Assembly (NCBI RefSeq): GCF_005887095.1
Contig: NZ_PNCI01000025.1
Coordinates: 1 to 64,000, forward strand
Direction: 5' to 3'
DNA: 64,000 bases
DNA from: Pseudoalteromonas rubra
GTDB taxonomy: Bacteria > Pseudomonadota > Gammaproteobacteria > Enterobacterales > Alteromonadaceae
The notes beneath the pieces were generated by a model, which ran no database searches, had not been told where the DNA came from, and saw nothing but the letters and a program-made list of their open reading frames with translations. The translations under genes and the position numbers were made by a program. This document shows positions 35,658 to 44,991 of the stretch, piece after piece (positions within the stretch are counted from its first letter, which is position 1; every line of letters starts with the position of its first letter).

Positions 35658-36827
35658 GTGGCTGAACCTATTGTGTTGGTACTTACGGCGATGCTAATTG
35701 GGCAAATCGCCTTGAGTGTACCTGTGTTGCTGATCAAACAGTCAACACGCGCTTATCGAATATCGCTGGTGGTATTTCTCAGTGCCTGTGGCGTGCTGGC
35801 CTTGAATGCAATCGTGCCAGCTATAATACCCGACTGGTATCAGGCTTATACGGTTATTGGTTTTCCTATGCTCTTTGTGCTTTGCCCTGCGTTACGTTTG
35901 TACATTCAGGGAGTCACCACACAAAAAAGCTGGACTCAGTACACACTGAATCTGAAAAAGTTTGTTTTGTTATGGCCCGCAATAGTGGTTGCGAGCATTA
36001 TTGCTACCTTGCCATCACAACAGCATCAGGCACTATTTGTTACCGATGAAATACCTACTGGGTTGCATGCTGTGGTACTGGCTGGTGCGATGCTGGCCCT
36101 GATATGTGCCTGGCTGGTTGAATGTGGATGGACCATGGTGGTAATAACAAAACGTCTGATGGTATTCAGGGCTGAACTAAAAGCCCACTATTCTAACCTT
36201 GATGACCCCAGGATATTCGCGACAAAACGGCTTATTTTTATGACCATGTGTATCTGGGTGTTAGCGCTGAGCTGCGCTTTTCTGTCCAGCCTGTTTGGAC
36301 ATGCCATATTGACGCTTGGGGCTGAAATACTGACTGCATTGATACTGATCTGGAGCCTGACCTTTTTTGCTATGCAACAAACCACGCCATTGCTTATTCC
36401 TGCGCTGGATTGTGAGGTAGGCAGTGTGAATGCCCTGGATACACCAAGTAGTCAAGGTACAGTCAATAAGTATCATAAATCGGCTCTGGATACGGACCGC
36501 TCCGCCCGGATAGTCAAAAAAGTTACCTCAGCGATGCAAGATGAGAAGCTGTATCTGGATGCCGATCTGACGCTGCAAAAGCTTTCCGATGCAAGCGGCG
36601 TATCAGCCAACTACCTTTCTCAGGTGTTAAACGAAACACTGAAAATGAACTTCTTTGACTTTGTGAATCACTGGCGCATCGAGGCGGCGAAAGCGCGTTT
36701 ACTGGCTGGCAAAGAGTCAGTGTTGCATATTGCGCTTGAGGTTGGGTTTAACGCTCGCTCTTCATTTTATAAGGCATTTAAAAAGGAAACGGGCCTGACG
36801 CCAAGGGAGTTTAGGCTAAACCGTTGA
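35658..36827 (+). CDS. Membrane-embedded AraC-family transcriptional regulator
   Basis: The protein of 389 aa has about seven hydrophobic segments in the first 250 residues, followed by a linker and an AraC/XylS helix-turn-helix pair (about 290-389; LQKLSDASGVSANYLSQVLN and the signature region VLHIALEVGFNARSSFYKAF). Such regulators transmit a signal from the membrane directly to DNA. It starts at GTG with GGGGAG upstream. It is divergent from the DUF6326-like gene, a candidate target. Confidence 0.9.
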   Translation: MAEPIVLVLTAMLIGQIALSVPVLLIKQSTRAYRISLVVFLSACGVLALNAIVPAIIPDWYQAYTVIGFPMLFVLCPALRLYIQGVTTQKSWTQYTLNLKKFVLLWPAIVVASIIATLPSQQHQALFVTDEIPTGLHAVVLAGAMLALICAWLVECGWTMVVITKRLMVFRAELKAHYSNLDDPRIFATKRLIFMTMCIWVLALSCAFLSSLFGHAILTLGAEILTALILIWSLTFFAMQQTTPLLIPALDCEVGSVNALDTPSSQGTVNKYHKSALDTDRSARIVKKVTSAMQDEKLYLDADLTLQKLSDASGVSANYLSQVLNETLKMNFFDFVNHWRIEAAKARLLAGKESVLHIALEVGFNARSSFYKAFKKETGLTPREFRLNR

Positions 36828-36901
36828 TTATTGTTACAGCAGCGAAAACGGCTGGTGAGTGTTCGAACAGGTAAAATGGAAGCATTTTCTTCTGATGATA
36901 C

Positions 36902-36928
36902 AAAACAGCCCTATTTTCTTAGGGCTGT
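36902..36928 (-). terminator. Rho-independent terminator
   Basis: On the minus strand a 9-bp stem, ACAGCCCTA / TAGGGCTGT with a six-base loop, is followed by TTTTG. It lies 13 bases past the stop of the small secreted-protein gene, and also faces the AraC gene. Confidence 0.8.
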
Positions 36929-36940
36929 AAAGTGACTGGA

Positions 36941-37279
36941 TTATTGAAAATTGACTTCGGTTAACGCAATTCTCTGTCGATTGTTAAGGCAATCCCCATT
37001 GCCAAACGCAACCCAGATCTGAACTTGTTGGCCAGAGGCGGCTGCGGTTAACAATGAAGAGAAAATGTGGTCGTATGATTTGGCATCGCGACTGATCGCG
37101 AAAGCGTCAGTTTCAGTACAACTAGTGTTTTTGTGCTGTACTGGAGCCGTTGTGTAAACGTATGTATAACCTGTTGCGTCACTTACCCGAATAGACTTTA
37201 CGGTATAGGTTCCTGCCAAGGGGTTGGCAAAACTCAACGACGTCATCAGCGTGAGAGCTAAAAAAAGTAACTTTTTCAT
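36941..37279 (-). CDS. Small secreted protein of unknown function
   Basis: The 112-aa product has a typical Sec signal peptide (MKKLLFLALTLMTSLSFA) and a mature domain of about 94 residues that contains two cysteines, in TSCTETD and GDCLNNRQ, likely joined by a disulfide. A DUF4864- or lipocalin-like fold cannot be excluded, but no family is recognised. It has its own terminator. Confidence 0.7.
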   Translation of the reverse strand: MKKLLFLALTLMTSLSFANPLAGTYTVKSIRVSDATGYTYVYTTAPVQHKNTSCTETDAFAISRDAKSYDHIFSSLLTAAASGQQVQIWVAFGNGDCLNNRQRIALTEVNFQ

Positions 37280-37424
37280 AGTATTTCCATTGAAAACTGA
37301 TCGATTGGCTTAGTAAACGAAAATCCCAAAAGGAATCGTTGCTTGATGCATAAAATTAAGGTTGCGACAAACCCCATTTGGGGAAATGTGCAGTGTGAAG
37401 GATACATGAAAATGGATTTGAAAA

Positions 37425-37844
37425 TTAGTAAAACTTACACATTCCCAGCCCCAGCGATTGGCCATCACGCAATGCGTAGCCGTAGCGCTGGTAGAAAGCC
37501 TCTTTGCCGTGTGCCGCCAGCAATGCTGCGGTTGCGCCACTGTGACAATGTGTCGATAAGTATTGCTCAATGTTATCCATAACGATATGGCCCAGTCCAC
37601 CCCCCTGATGATCCGGGTGCACAATGACGTCCTGGATGTAAAAGTACATATATCCATCGCCAACTACCCGACCACAGGCAACCAGTTGCTGGCCCTTGCG
37701 ACACTGAACCCAGTACAGTGAAGCCGCAATACTGGCTACAACTTGCTCAGAAGGTGGGTTTTGCCAACCGACACTGGCGCGCAGCGCGCTGAACTCAGTG
37801 GCTGCGGGCGGTGTATGTGAAATCTCCAGCTCAGTCGTCAACAT
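37425..37844 (-). CDS. GNAT-family N-acetyltransferase
   Basis: The start at 37844 yields a 139-aa protein with the GNAT core: [20 protein letters not shown] (acetyl-CoA loop Q-G-G-G-L-G) and [12 protein letters not shown] near the end. The start overlaps the chemotaxis-receptor stop by 14 bases, so the two genes are co-transcribed. An upstream in-frame start at 37886 would overlap the receptor further. Substrate unknown. Confidence 0.85.
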   Translation of the reverse strand: MLTTELEISHTPPAATEFSALRASVGWQNPPSEQVVASIAASLYWVQCRKGQQLVACGRVVGDGYMYFYIQDVIVHPDHQGGGLGHIVMDNIEQYLSTHCHSGATAALLAAHGKEAFYQRYGYALRDGQSLGLGMCKFY

Positions 37845-39786
37845 CAAATCTGTCCACCAGTTGGTCAAGGTTATTTGCCAGTTCAACTAATTGCGTTGCC
37901 CCGGCATGTAGCGCATCGGCTGAGTCTCCCACTTGCTGCACCGACTGACTGACGCCCTGGATACGAGACTGAGTTTCCTCGGCGGCCTCACCCTGAGCGT
38001 TGGCCTGACGGGAAATATCAGCAATGATGGTCTTAACGCGAGAGACCGAGCTGGCGATGTCGTCGAATGCCTGATGAGCCAGTTCCGACTGTTCGATGGC
38101 TTGCTTAGACTCATCAACACTGGCGGTCATGCGCTCAGAAACACTGCGGGTTTGTTCAATCAGTTTAGTCAGGACTTGTTCAATGTCCTGAGTTGCATCA
38201 TGAGAACGCTGAGCCAGAGTTCGTACTTCATCGGCCACGACAGCAAAACCACGACCTTGTTCGCCGGCACGAGCGGCTTCAATGGCTGCATTCAAAGCAA
38301 GTAAGTTGGTTTGCTCGGCAATGGTACGGATCACCTCCAAAATGTTGGTGATGTTATTACTTTCGTTTTCGAGCTTGCTCATGGCGGTGGCCGAGTCGCC
38401 AAGTGAATCATTGAGTTTGGCCACCTGACTCACTGTACTTTGGATCATTTGGTTACCGGTTTGAGTGTGTTGTTCTGTGGTCGAAATTTCGTTGAGTGCA
38501 TCGCCACAGTTATCACTGACCGTCATCGCCATACTCGCCATGGATTGCGTGGTATCCGTGGCGGTTTGTGAGGTTTTTTCCTGATGGCGGCACTGGTCCC
38601 GGATGTCGTTTATCCGTGACTGAGAAGTTTGCGCTTCACCATTGAGTGTTCTGGCGTTGTTCTGGATGTCCTTAACCAACGCATTTATTGAGTTTAGAAA
38701 CTGATTAAACCAGGTTGCCAGCTCGCTGATCTCATCATTACCTATCACCTGTAGTCGTTTGGATAAGTTGCCCTCGCCCTGGGCTATTTCTTTGAGGCCA
38801 TCTGAAACCATTTCTATGGGATAGACAATTTTGTTGGCCAGCACAATGGCGATGACGACGAACAAGGCCAGCATTATCACTGCGATGATGCTGATGCTGT
38901 AAGTCATGTTGTAAGACGAGGAGAGGATCTCATCTTCTTCAATGATGGCAATAAAGGTCCAACCGAGTTCCTCAGAGCGATAAAACTTGGCATTGAAGGT
39001 TTTATCCTGGTGTTCCAGTGTAATGAAAGGTGCATCCCCCGCATTTCGGATAGCCTGATATCGGGCGTCACTCAAATCGCGAATGTTTTTAAAGTTATTT
39101 TCGGTGTTTTTAGGGTCTGCCAGCACAGTGCCCTGATTGTCGAGTAACAACAAATAGCCAGTGTTGCCCAGTTTAATGTTGCTGACAATATCGGTCAGTG
39201 TCGACAAGGTCACATCCAGCGACTGAACGCCGAGCATTTGGCCGTTTTTCATGATCCCGGTAGCAACGGAAACCATTGCCTGTCCGGTAACGCCCTGATA
39301 AGGCTCAGTGATCACCACCTGGGATGGATTGGAGCTGACCTGCTGATACCAGGGCCTTTTACGCGGATCATAGTTGCCCAAAGGCTCAGCAGGATACTGA
39401 ATAAAGCCACCATCACGGGTACCCAAATAAACGAATAGCAACTCGGGGTGAGTTTTGCCAAAGGTGGTGTACAGGTCAAAAATCTCTGCTTCTGCCTGGC
39501 CTGAGGTCTCCGGCGTCATCATTTTCTCTGCACCAAAATAGGTGGTGGTGTCCTTGCTGACGGATTGCACAGTTTTACTTTGCGCTAAGAATCGGGCATT
39601 ACTTTTCATCTGGTCAAAGAAAATGATAAACGCGTTTTCTATTTGTCGTATCTCGTTGACTGATGTCTCTAAGAATCGGTCCAGTGACTCTTGTTTGGTG
39701 CGCGAGATACTCATGATGGATATTGCAAGAATTGGAATGATAACGGTCATTACAAAGCTTAAAATCAGCTTTTTACGCATTCTCAT
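37831..39786 (-). CDS. Methyl-accepting chemotaxis protein with dCache sensor
   Basis: The receptor has an N-terminal membrane helix (about residues 5-28), a periplasmic double-Cache-type sensor (about 30-275; including [10 protein letters not shown] and [12 protein letters not shown]), a second helix (about 280-305), a HAMP domain (about 306-360) and a signalling domain with the conserved hairpin tip ([20 protein letters not shown]) that contacts CheA and CheW. I start at ATG 39786, six bases after GAGGTGG. It lacks a C-terminal CheR-binding pentapeptide. The ligand is unknown; such Cache receptors often bind amino acids. Confidence 0.94.
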   Translation of the reverse strand: MRMRKKLILSFVMTVIIPILAISIMSISRTKQESLDRFLETSVNEIRQIENAFIIFFDQMKSNARFLAQSKTVQSVSKDTTTYFGAEKMMTPETSGQAEAEIFDLYTTFGKTHPELLFVYLGTRDGGFIQYPAEPLGNYDPRKRPWYQQVSSNPSQVVITEPYQGVTGQAMVSVATGIMKNGQMLGVQSLDVTLSTLTDIVSNIKLGNTGYLLLLDNQGTVLADPKNTENNFKNIRDLSDARYQAIRNAGDAPFITLEHQDKTFNAKFYRSEELGWTFIAIIEEDEILSSSYNMTYSISIIAVIMLALFVVIAIVLANKIVYPIEMVSDGLKEIAQGEGNLSKRLQVIGNDEISELATWFNQFLNSINALVKDIQNNARTLNGEAQTSQSRINDIRDQCRHQEKTSQTATDTTQSMASMAMTVSDNCGDALNEISTTEQHTQTGNQMIQSTVSQVAKLNDSLGDSATAMSKLENESNNITNILEVIRTIAEQTNLLALNAAIEAARAGEQGRGFAVVADEVRTLAQRSHDATQDIEQVLTKLIEQTRSVSERMTASVDESKQAIEQSELAHQAFDDIASSVSRVKTIIADISRQANAQGEAAEETQSRIQGVSQSVQQVGDSADALHAGATQLVELANNLDQLVDRFDVDD

Positions 39787-39992
39787 GGGCAACCACCTCG
39801 GTTTTTATTGTAATAATAGTGTAGTTGTGAACGAAGCAGATTGCTCCGAATTAGCCCAATTTATGAGCTTTGAATTAATATTACAAACTTCGTGCGGTTG
39901 AACAAGAGAGAAGTGGCAAAAGGTTGGCCCCTTTGCAATCGATGTAGAGCTCTAAAAGCAGAACTCTACTTTGATGCGACGATGCTAGCGGA

Positions 39993-40151
39993 TCATCTGG
40001 GGCAATAGTGATACAACGAAAACATGTCACAGATTTTGCCAGATAATGACGCGGTTGCTTCACCACCGCCAACCTGTGGCGTGGCTTGCTGTGGTAGTGA
40101 ATGAGACTGCGTCAGGCGCTTCAAACTCGTTTTTTTTACTTTTATTTTCAT
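39993..40151 (-). CDS. Orphan 52-aa RiPP-like precursor peptide
   Basis: A 52-codon gene with CAGGG about 8 bases before its ATG begins with a basic leader (MKIKVKKTSLKRLTQSHSLP, then QQATPQV), passes a double-glycine-type site GGG and ends in a core EATASLSGKICDMFSLYHYC plus PR. Two cysteines and several Ser/Thr in the core, and the leader pattern K-x-K-K-x-x-L-K-x-L, resemble small natural-product precursors of marine gammaproteobacteria and class I lanthipeptide-like leaders. No modifying enzyme is adjacent: the neighbours are a chemotaxis receptor and the glrR operon. A lone peptide matured by distant enzymes is inference. Confidence 0.6.
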   Translation of the reverse strand: MKIKVKKTSLKRLTQSHSLPQQATPQVGGGEATASLSGKICDMFSLYHYCPR

Positions 40152-40321
40152 GCTGTAACCCTGTTAAATAGTGATAGAAATGATGCTGTCCTTGACTAAG
40201 AATGCTTGCCAGGTGTAACCAGCATCCAAGCAAATCCCTTATCAAATGGTACAGGCGCTCCTTGCGTCCTCCATAGCTATTTAAACGCATGTACAATAAT
40301 TAATCAAATGTTTTTACTAAA

Positions 40322-41674
40322 CTATTTTATATCGTGCTTTTTCATTAACTTATAAAAGTCAGAGCGGTTTCGTTGTGCCAGTTTAGCGGCTTGCGGCACA
40401 TTATGCTGACACAAGGCCAGCACCTTAAGTATATAATCTCGCTCAAACTGACGCTTGGCATCATTAAGCCCGATAAACGCCTGGCGGTCGTCCTGCGCCG
40501 GCAAGGCATTGAGTACACTGTCCTCAGAAATATGGCTGCCTGGCGTCATCGCCACGCAGTACTCAATCACATTGTGTAACTGGCGGATATTGCCGGGCCA
40601 GGCATAGTTTAACAGGGCGGTCATGGCATCCGGCGAGAGCCGTTTGGGGGTTTTACTCAACTGACTCAAAAACAGGTTAGCCAGCAAGGGAATGTCTTCA
40701 ACACGCTCTTTGAGCGAGGGCAGCGATAACTGCACAACGTTAAGCCGATAATAAAGATCTTCTCTGAATTTCCCTTCGCTGACCGCCTGCGCAATGTTTT
40801 TGTGGCTGGCCGAGAGAATACGCACGTTCACGGTTTGCTCCTGATGCCCGCCAATTGGGCGGACGGTTTTTTCCTGCAAAACCCGCAACAGTTTTACCTG
40901 CAAGTCGAGCGGCATATCGCCGATTTCATCCAGCAGCAGAGTGCCCTGATCGGCGCTCTGAATGAGTCCCTGTTTATCTGCAATGGCGCCGGTAAACGCG
41001 CCTTTTTTATGACCAAATAATTCGGATTCCAGCAAGTGTGCTGGCAGGGCGCCACAGTTTATGGCGATAAACGGCCCCTGGGCATGGCTACTTGCCCGGT
41101 GAATAGCCCGCGCGGTGACTTCTTTACCTGTGCCGCTTTCGCCCTGGATCAGAATATTGGCCTGACTGGGGGCGATGGCTTTAATTTGTTGCACCAGCTG
41201 GCGCATGCTCGCACTTTGGTGATATAAACCGTGGAAATTATCTGGATCTGGCGCGTGTAACGTACTTTTTTCAGGCAGCGCTTTGTTGATGGCTGCAAGC
41301 AGCTCGTCACTGTCGATGGGCTTAGTGATAAAGGCGGTGATCCCCTGCTGAATGGCATCAACGGCATCGGGGATGGAGCCATGTGCGGTCATCATGATCA
41401 CGGGCAGGCCCGGGTAGTTCGCCTGTAATTTCTGGTTAAGGGCCAGACCGTCCATATTATCCATACGCAAGTCTGTGAGCACCAAATCGATGGATGTATT
41501 TGCAAGTTGTCGCAGTGCTGCATGCCCGCTGCTGGCCAGCGTTACCTGAAAGCCATGACTTTCCAGCCGCATTCCCAGCAGCTCGCTCAGGGCCGGGTCG
41601 TCGTCTACCAGCAAAACAGAGGTGCTGTGTGTTGCAGGCTGAGGATCTGTGGTCTCGATTTCTGTGTAAGACAT
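40322..41674 (-). CDS. glrR: Sigma-54-dependent response regulator GlrR (QseF)
   Basis: The 450-aa protein has a receiver domain (about 18-135; phospho-Asp in DLVLTDLRMDNMDG), an AAA+ domain (about 150-380; Walker A GESGTGKEVT, sigma-54 loop GAFTGA, LLDEIGDMP) and a short C-terminal helix-turn-helix (AQRNRSDFYKLMKKHDIK). Gene order glrK-qseG-glrR, length and domain set identify it as GlrR, which activates sigma-54 promoters after phosphorylation by GlrK. Likely targets are the divergent EF-hand genes (see 43655-43831). Confidence 0.93.
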   Translation of the reverse strand: MSYTEIETTDPQPATHSTSVLLVDDDPALSELLGMRLESHGFQVTLASSGHAALRQLANTSIDLVLTDLRMDNMDGLALNQKLQANYPGLPVIMMTAHGSIPDAVDAIQQGITAFITKPIDSDELLAAINKALPEKSTLHAPDPDNFHGLYHQSASMRQLVQQIKAIAPSQANILIQGESGTGKEVTARAIHRASSHAQGPFIAINCGALPAHLLESELFGHKKGAFTGAIADKQGLIQSADQGTLLLDEIGDMPLDLQVKLLRVLQEKTVRPIGGHQEQTVNVRILSASHKNIAQAVSEGKFREDLYYRLNVVQLSLPSLKERVEDIPLLANLFLSQLSKTPKRLSPDAMTALLNYAWPGNIRQLHNVIEYCVAMTPGSHISEDSVLNALPAQDDRQAFIGLNDAKRQFERDYILKVLALCQHNVPQAAKLAQRNRSDFYKLMKKHDIK

Positions 41675-42213
41675 TATTGCTGCTCCTTGGGTGTCTGAGG
41701 GGACTCATTCAGGGGCACGTCCTGAAGTCTTTGTTGTTCTATATCGGCAAGCTCCTGCTTGAGGGTCATCAGGGCCTGATTGGTTTGGCTCAGCTGTGAT
41801 TGGATCTGGCTCAGTTTGGCATTGCTGCGATGCAGGCGGATTTTTTGTCCCCGCAGCACCTGAGTGTGTTGTTTCAGGGTGTTAAACCACAGCTGATAGT
41901 GCTCCGGCCAGAGCTGACTTTGCTCAAGCGCGGTGATCAGTTGTAACTGTCTGGTGGTCGACACTGTATTGCAGTAGTCGTGCATAAAGGTTTCAATGGC
42001 AGCCTGACCGATATAGCGCGCCGATTGGTTGTGCTGTGGCGGCAACCCCTGCTGGCAAACCTGCAAATAACGTTCGAGCAGAACTGTCAGTGGTGCATAG
42101 TCCGGACTCACCGTTTTGCTTGGCCCGATAAAGCTACTTTTGTGTGCATTGGGACTCAGCTGGCAGCCACTCAGGCTGACAACGAGCACTAAGCTCAACA
42201 ATGGGATTCTCAT
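41674..42213 (-). CDS. qseG: QseG-like outer-membrane lipoprotein
   Basis: The 179-aa lipoprotein has the lipobox LSGC (Cys17) and a helical, coiled-coil-rich C-terminus (about 110-170, IQSQLSQTNQALMTLKQELA). It overlaps glrR by one base and glrK by four, the conserved position of qseG. QseG acts at the outer membrane in a pathway that links envelope state to GlrK. Confidence 0.85.
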   Translation of the reverse strand: MRIPLLSLVLVVSLSGCQLSPNAHKSSFIGPSKTVSPDYAPLTVLLERYLQVCQQGLPPQHNQSARYIGQAAIETFMHDYCNTVSTTRQLQLITALEQSQLWPEHYQLWFNTLKQHTQVLRGQKIRLHRSNAKLSQIQSQLSQTNQALMTLKQELADIEQQRLQDVPLNESPQTPKEQQ

Positions 42214-43619
42214 TTGCTTATTCCTTGTTTTGGCAAAGTTAAACTAAATTCACAGCCCGGGTGGGTATTTTGCCACCCTAACTGGCCACCAATCTGGTTC
42301 ACACATTCCTCGACAATGGCCAGTCCTAGTCCGCTGCCTGCAATCGGGTCACTGTGTTTGCCTCTGACAAAGGGTTTAAACAGGTGATTGGCTTCTTGTG
42401 GGTCGAGCCCAGGCCCATCGTCCCGGACACTGATTTGCCAGTGGTCTGGCGTGTCTGTCAGATCTATGCTGATTTGGGTCTTGGTATACTGAATGGCGTT
42501 GCCAAGCAGGTGTGTCAGTGCCAGTTTTACAGGCATTTCGGGCAATTGAGTGAGCGCTGGGTTAAAGCGCCAGTCAATCTGAATACCTGCGCCTTGTAGT
42601 CGCTGTGCAAAGTGTTCTTCAAGCTGTTCTTTGATTGCCAGGGCGCTACAACGCGCCTGTTGACTATGCGGATGGCTGGCAGCGCTAAATGTGAGTAGAT
42701 CTTCAATCAGTTGAGTGAGCTTTGTCACTGAGGTGCTCAGAATGCCGGTTACGCGCCGCTGCTTGTCGTTGAGCTGCCCCAGGTGAGGTGTATTCAGTAA
42801 CTCAGTGCCTTCTTTGATGGAGGCCAGCGGGGTTTTTAACTCGTGCGATACATGGCGCAAAAAGGTCTCTTTTTGTTGCTTGCTGGCGGTCAGCTCATTG
42901 CGAACCTGTTCAAGACGTTCCCCCAACTGTGTGAACTCATGGCTTCCCGATAATCGAATGGGAGTAGCAAATTGACCGTCACCAACGACTGCAATGGCCT
43001 TCTCCAGCTGAAATAACTGGCGGGAGATCCGTTTGATCAGCCAGATACTGAGTCCGATCAAAACAGGTAACAGCATGCTCAGTCCGATTAAAAAGCGTTG
43101 CCGGATCTTACTTTGTTGTGCCAGCGCTTCGTTGAGCGTGTGATCGAGGGCCTGCTGGAGCGATTGTGACTCTTGGGCCAGGACATTGACCATGGCTGAT
43201 AAGGTTTTACTGTTGGGTGCCTGAGCCTGTGACAGGGGCTGTTGCCAATTTGCAACGGCTGCGCTTTTTTCCAGCTTTATCAGTAGTGTTTTGAGCGAAT
43301 TTTTACGCTTTTGCCAGGTTTCGTTGATACTTTTTTGCAATTTTTCGCTTTGTAGCAGCTGATTGTTCAGCTGGGCCTTTTCGAGCGCCTGCAGCGCGTT
43401 TCTCAGCTCATTAAACTCTGATGTAACCTTCTGATTATTAGCATAAATATCCTGTACTACTCGTTGCTGATAGGCAACCGATTGAATAAACCACAGGGTG
43501 AGCAGCAACAGGGGCACCAAGGCCAGTAGCAGCGCCATCAGTGCCTGTTTCCACAACGCCTGAGAAAAAAATTGTTTGAGCGGCTCACGAGCGCGCGGTT
43601 CTGAGCTGGCATGCTGCAT
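42210..43619 (-). CDS. glrK: Sensor histidine kinase GlrK (QseE)
   Basis: The 469-aa kinase has an N-terminal helix (about 25-48), a helical periplasmic domain, a second helix (about 175-197), a HAMP region, HisKA (phospho-His in FLRHVSHELKTPLASIKEG, about 257) and HATPase (LLGNAIQYTKTQ, RDDGPGLDP, GSGLGLAIVEECVNQIGG). It is the first gene of the operon and phosphorylates GlrR. It is divergent from the EF-hand array. Confidence 0.94.
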   Translation of the reverse strand: MQHASSEPRAREPLKQFFSQALWKQALMALLLALVPLLLLTLWFIQSVAYQQRVVQDIYANNQKVTSEFNELRNALQALEKAQLNNQLLQSEKLQKSINETWQKRKNSLKTLLIKLEKSAAVANWQQPLSQAQAPNSKTLSAMVNVLAQESQSLQQALDHTLNEALAQQSKIRQRFLIGLSMLLPVLIGLSIWLIKRISRQLFQLEKAIAVVGDGQFATPIRLSGSHEFTQLGERLEQVRNELTASKQQKETFLRHVSHELKTPLASIKEGTELLNTPHLGQLNDKQRRVTGILSTSVTKLTQLIEDLLTFSAASHPHSQQARCSALAIKEQLEEHFAQRLQGAGIQIDWRFNPALTQLPEMPVKLALTHLLGNAIQYTKTQISIDLTDTPDHWQISVRDDGPGLDPQEANHLFKPFVRGKHSDPIAGSGLGLAIVEECVNQIGGQLGWQNTHPGCEFSLTLPKQGISK

Positions 43620-43654
43620 AAAATATCTGGTTTTTTAGTGTGTTTTCGGCCTGC

Positions 43655-43672
43655 TGTTGCCAAATAGCAACA
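43655..43672. promoter_or_regulatory. Candidate GlrR-binding site 1
   Basis: A perfect-arm palindrome, TGTTGC-CAAATA-GCAACA, lies 36 bases before the glrK start and 143 bases before the sigma-54 promoter. In E. coli the GlrR site is TGTC-N10-GACA; this is TGTT-N10-AACA, a close variant. A second copy lies 69 bases away. Confidence 0.6.
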
Positions 43673-43723
43673 AGTGTAAGTTATTGATTTTTTAAAGTTG
43701 AGCCAAAAACGCAGGTTAAACAG

Positions 43724-43741
43724 TGTTGCCATTTAGCAACA
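43724..43741. promoter_or_regulatory. Candidate GlrR-binding site 2
   Basis: A second copy of the palindrome, TGTTGC-CATTTA-GCAACA, with the same arms and the same 6-base centre length. It lies 74 bases before the sigma-54 promoter, a usual distance for activator sites. Confidence 0.6.
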
Positions 43742-43814
43742 AACTACCTTAATCCCACCTGAACTTTTTTACCTACCTTCAATTAACTCATTGAAAATAA
43801 AGAACTAAATAAAG

Positions 43815-43831
43815 CTGGCACCAAAGTTGGA
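43815..43831 (+). promoter_or_regulatory. Candidate sigma-54 promoter of the EF-hand array
   Basis: CTGGCACCAAAGTTGGA fits the -24/-12 consensus (TGGCAC-N5-TTGC) with GG and GG ten bases apart; the ideal -12 element is GC, so one base differs. It lies 90 bases before the first EF-hand gene. Confidence 0.65.
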
Positions 43832-43920
43832 ATAGTCTTGTCAAACGCAGCCAACAAACTCCAAGCGGTTTCTCGGCAGCTGAATTAACAGCAAACATTC
43901 AAAAACAGAAGGAAAGTAAC

Positions 43921-44142
43921 ATGAAAACATCTATGACATTGATTGCGGCTTTGGGTCTGACTGTACTGGCAACCGGTGCGATTGCAGGCAGCGACTTCGA
44001 AAAGTATGACACAGATGGTGATGGCGCTATCAGTCTGAGTGAATCAAAAGCCAATCCCAGATTGATGGGACAGTTTAAAGATCTGGATAGCAACGGCGAT
44101 GGTCAGCTGAGCAGAAGTGAATTCTCAGGCTTCAATAACTAA
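43921..44142 (+). CDS. Secreted EF-hand calcium-binding protein 1
   Basis: The 73-aa product has a signal peptide (cut after IAG) and two EF-hand loops: DTDGDGAISLSE and DSNGDGQLSRSE, which have the ligand positions of calcium loops. It is the first gene of four tandem paralogues, with a clear AGGAAAG ribosome site. Each such protein is about 50 residues when mature. A role in periplasmic calcium buffering or signalling is inference. Confidence 0.85.
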   Translation: MKTSMTLIAALGLTVLATGAIAGSDFEKYDTDGDGAISLSESKANPRLMGQFKDLDSNGDGQLSRSEFSGFNN

Positions 44143-44168
44143 TAGATGCTCATACAGGAGAAGCTATT

Positions 44169-44384
44169 ATGCAGCTAAAACATGTATTTGCACTGACAAT
44201 CGGTATGCTCACCAGCGCATTTGCGTTTGCCTCTGAGGTAGATTTTGCGCTACTGGACGCCAACAGCGATGGGTTGATCAGTATGTCAGAAGCGAAACAG
44301 GTCCCTCAGGTAGCTGAGGCGTTCAGACGCCTGGACAAAAATCGCGACGGTGCGCTGAGCGCCAAAGAATTTAGTCACTTTTAA
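44169..44384 (+). CDS. Secreted EF-hand calcium-binding protein 2
   Basis: The 71-aa paralogue has a signal peptide (cut after AFAFAS) and two EF-hand loops: DANSDGLISMSE and DKNRDGALSAKE. It diverges most from the others. It lies 26 bases after copy 1, so both are probably on one transcript. An AGGAG ribosome site is present. Confidence 0.85.
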   Translation: MQLKHVFALTIGMLTSAFAFASEVDFALLDANSDGLISMSEAKQVPQVAEAFRRLDKNRDGALSAKEFSHF

Positions 44385-44404
44385 GCCAATTTAGTGAGGA
44401 AATT

Positions 44405-44614
44405 ATGATGAACAAACTTATGTTAAGCACAGTATTGATGCTAGCCAGCCTGGGCGCACATGCAGCAAGCAGCTCATTTTCATCCTTTGATGCCGATGGT
44501 GATGGGTTTATTTCAAAATCTGAAGCGGCAGGCTCAGAAACGTTAACAGTCATATTCGACAAGCTAGACAGCAATGGCGACGGTAAGCTTTCCGAGCAGG
44601 AATTTCGCCAGTAG
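44405..44614 (+). CDS. Secreted EF-hand calcium-binding protein 3
   Basis: The 69-aa paralogue has a signal peptide (cut after AHAAS) and loops DADGDGFISKSE and DSNGDGKLSEQE. The ATG at 44405 is preceded by GAGGAAATT. It is very similar to copy 4 in signal peptide and loops, which suggests a recent duplication. Confidence 0.85.
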   Translation: MMNKLMLSTVLMLASLGAHAASSSFSSFDADGDGFISKSEAAGSETLTVIFDKLDSNGDGKLSEQEFRQ

Positions 44615-44709
44615 CTGAATGAGGGCAATAAACCAAGTGGCGCCATTGTCGCGTCACTTCCCTCAAGGTTAGATAAAACAGATTAAAATCTTACGCTAAG
44701 GAGCTAAGT

Positions 44710-44913
44710 ATGAATAAGTTAATGATCACAGCAGCCCTAATGATGGCCAGCCTGGGTGCACACGCAGCAAGCACATTCTCATCGTTCGACAAAAATGACG
44801 ATGGATTTATCAGTAAGTCGGAAGCGGCAGTATCAACTGAATTGAGTTCTGAATTCGATAAACTCGACAGCAATGGCGATGGCAAACTGTCTAAGCAGGA
44901 GTTTCGCCTGTAA
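44710..44913 (+). CDS. Secreted EF-hand calcium-binding protein 4
   Basis: The 67-aa paralogue resembles copy 3 closely (MNKLM start, LASLGAHAAS cleavage region, DGFISKSEAA). Its loops are DKNDDGFISKSE and DSNGDGKLSKQE; the first has Asp at the fourth ligand position. A GGAGCTAAG ribosome site precedes it. It is the last gene of the array, before a terminator. Confidence 0.85.
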   Translation: MNKLMITAALMMASLGAHAASTFSSFDKNDDGFISKSEAAVSTELSSEFDKLDSNGDGKLSKQEFRL

Positions 44914-44991
44914 CTGCCTGACATAACACAGGCACACTCCCAATTTTGTATTTTTTTTACGCAACAGTCTTCATGGATCCTTCCATGAGCC

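Noticed and set aside
37372..37383. CCCC-ATTT-GGGG hairpin after the GNAT gene
   Set aside because: The stem is only 4 bp and the T-tract weak.
40060..40296. A 78-codon minus-strand frame overlapping the peptide gene region
   Set aside because: It is in another frame than the 52-aa peptide, has no good start site, and shows no recognisable motif.
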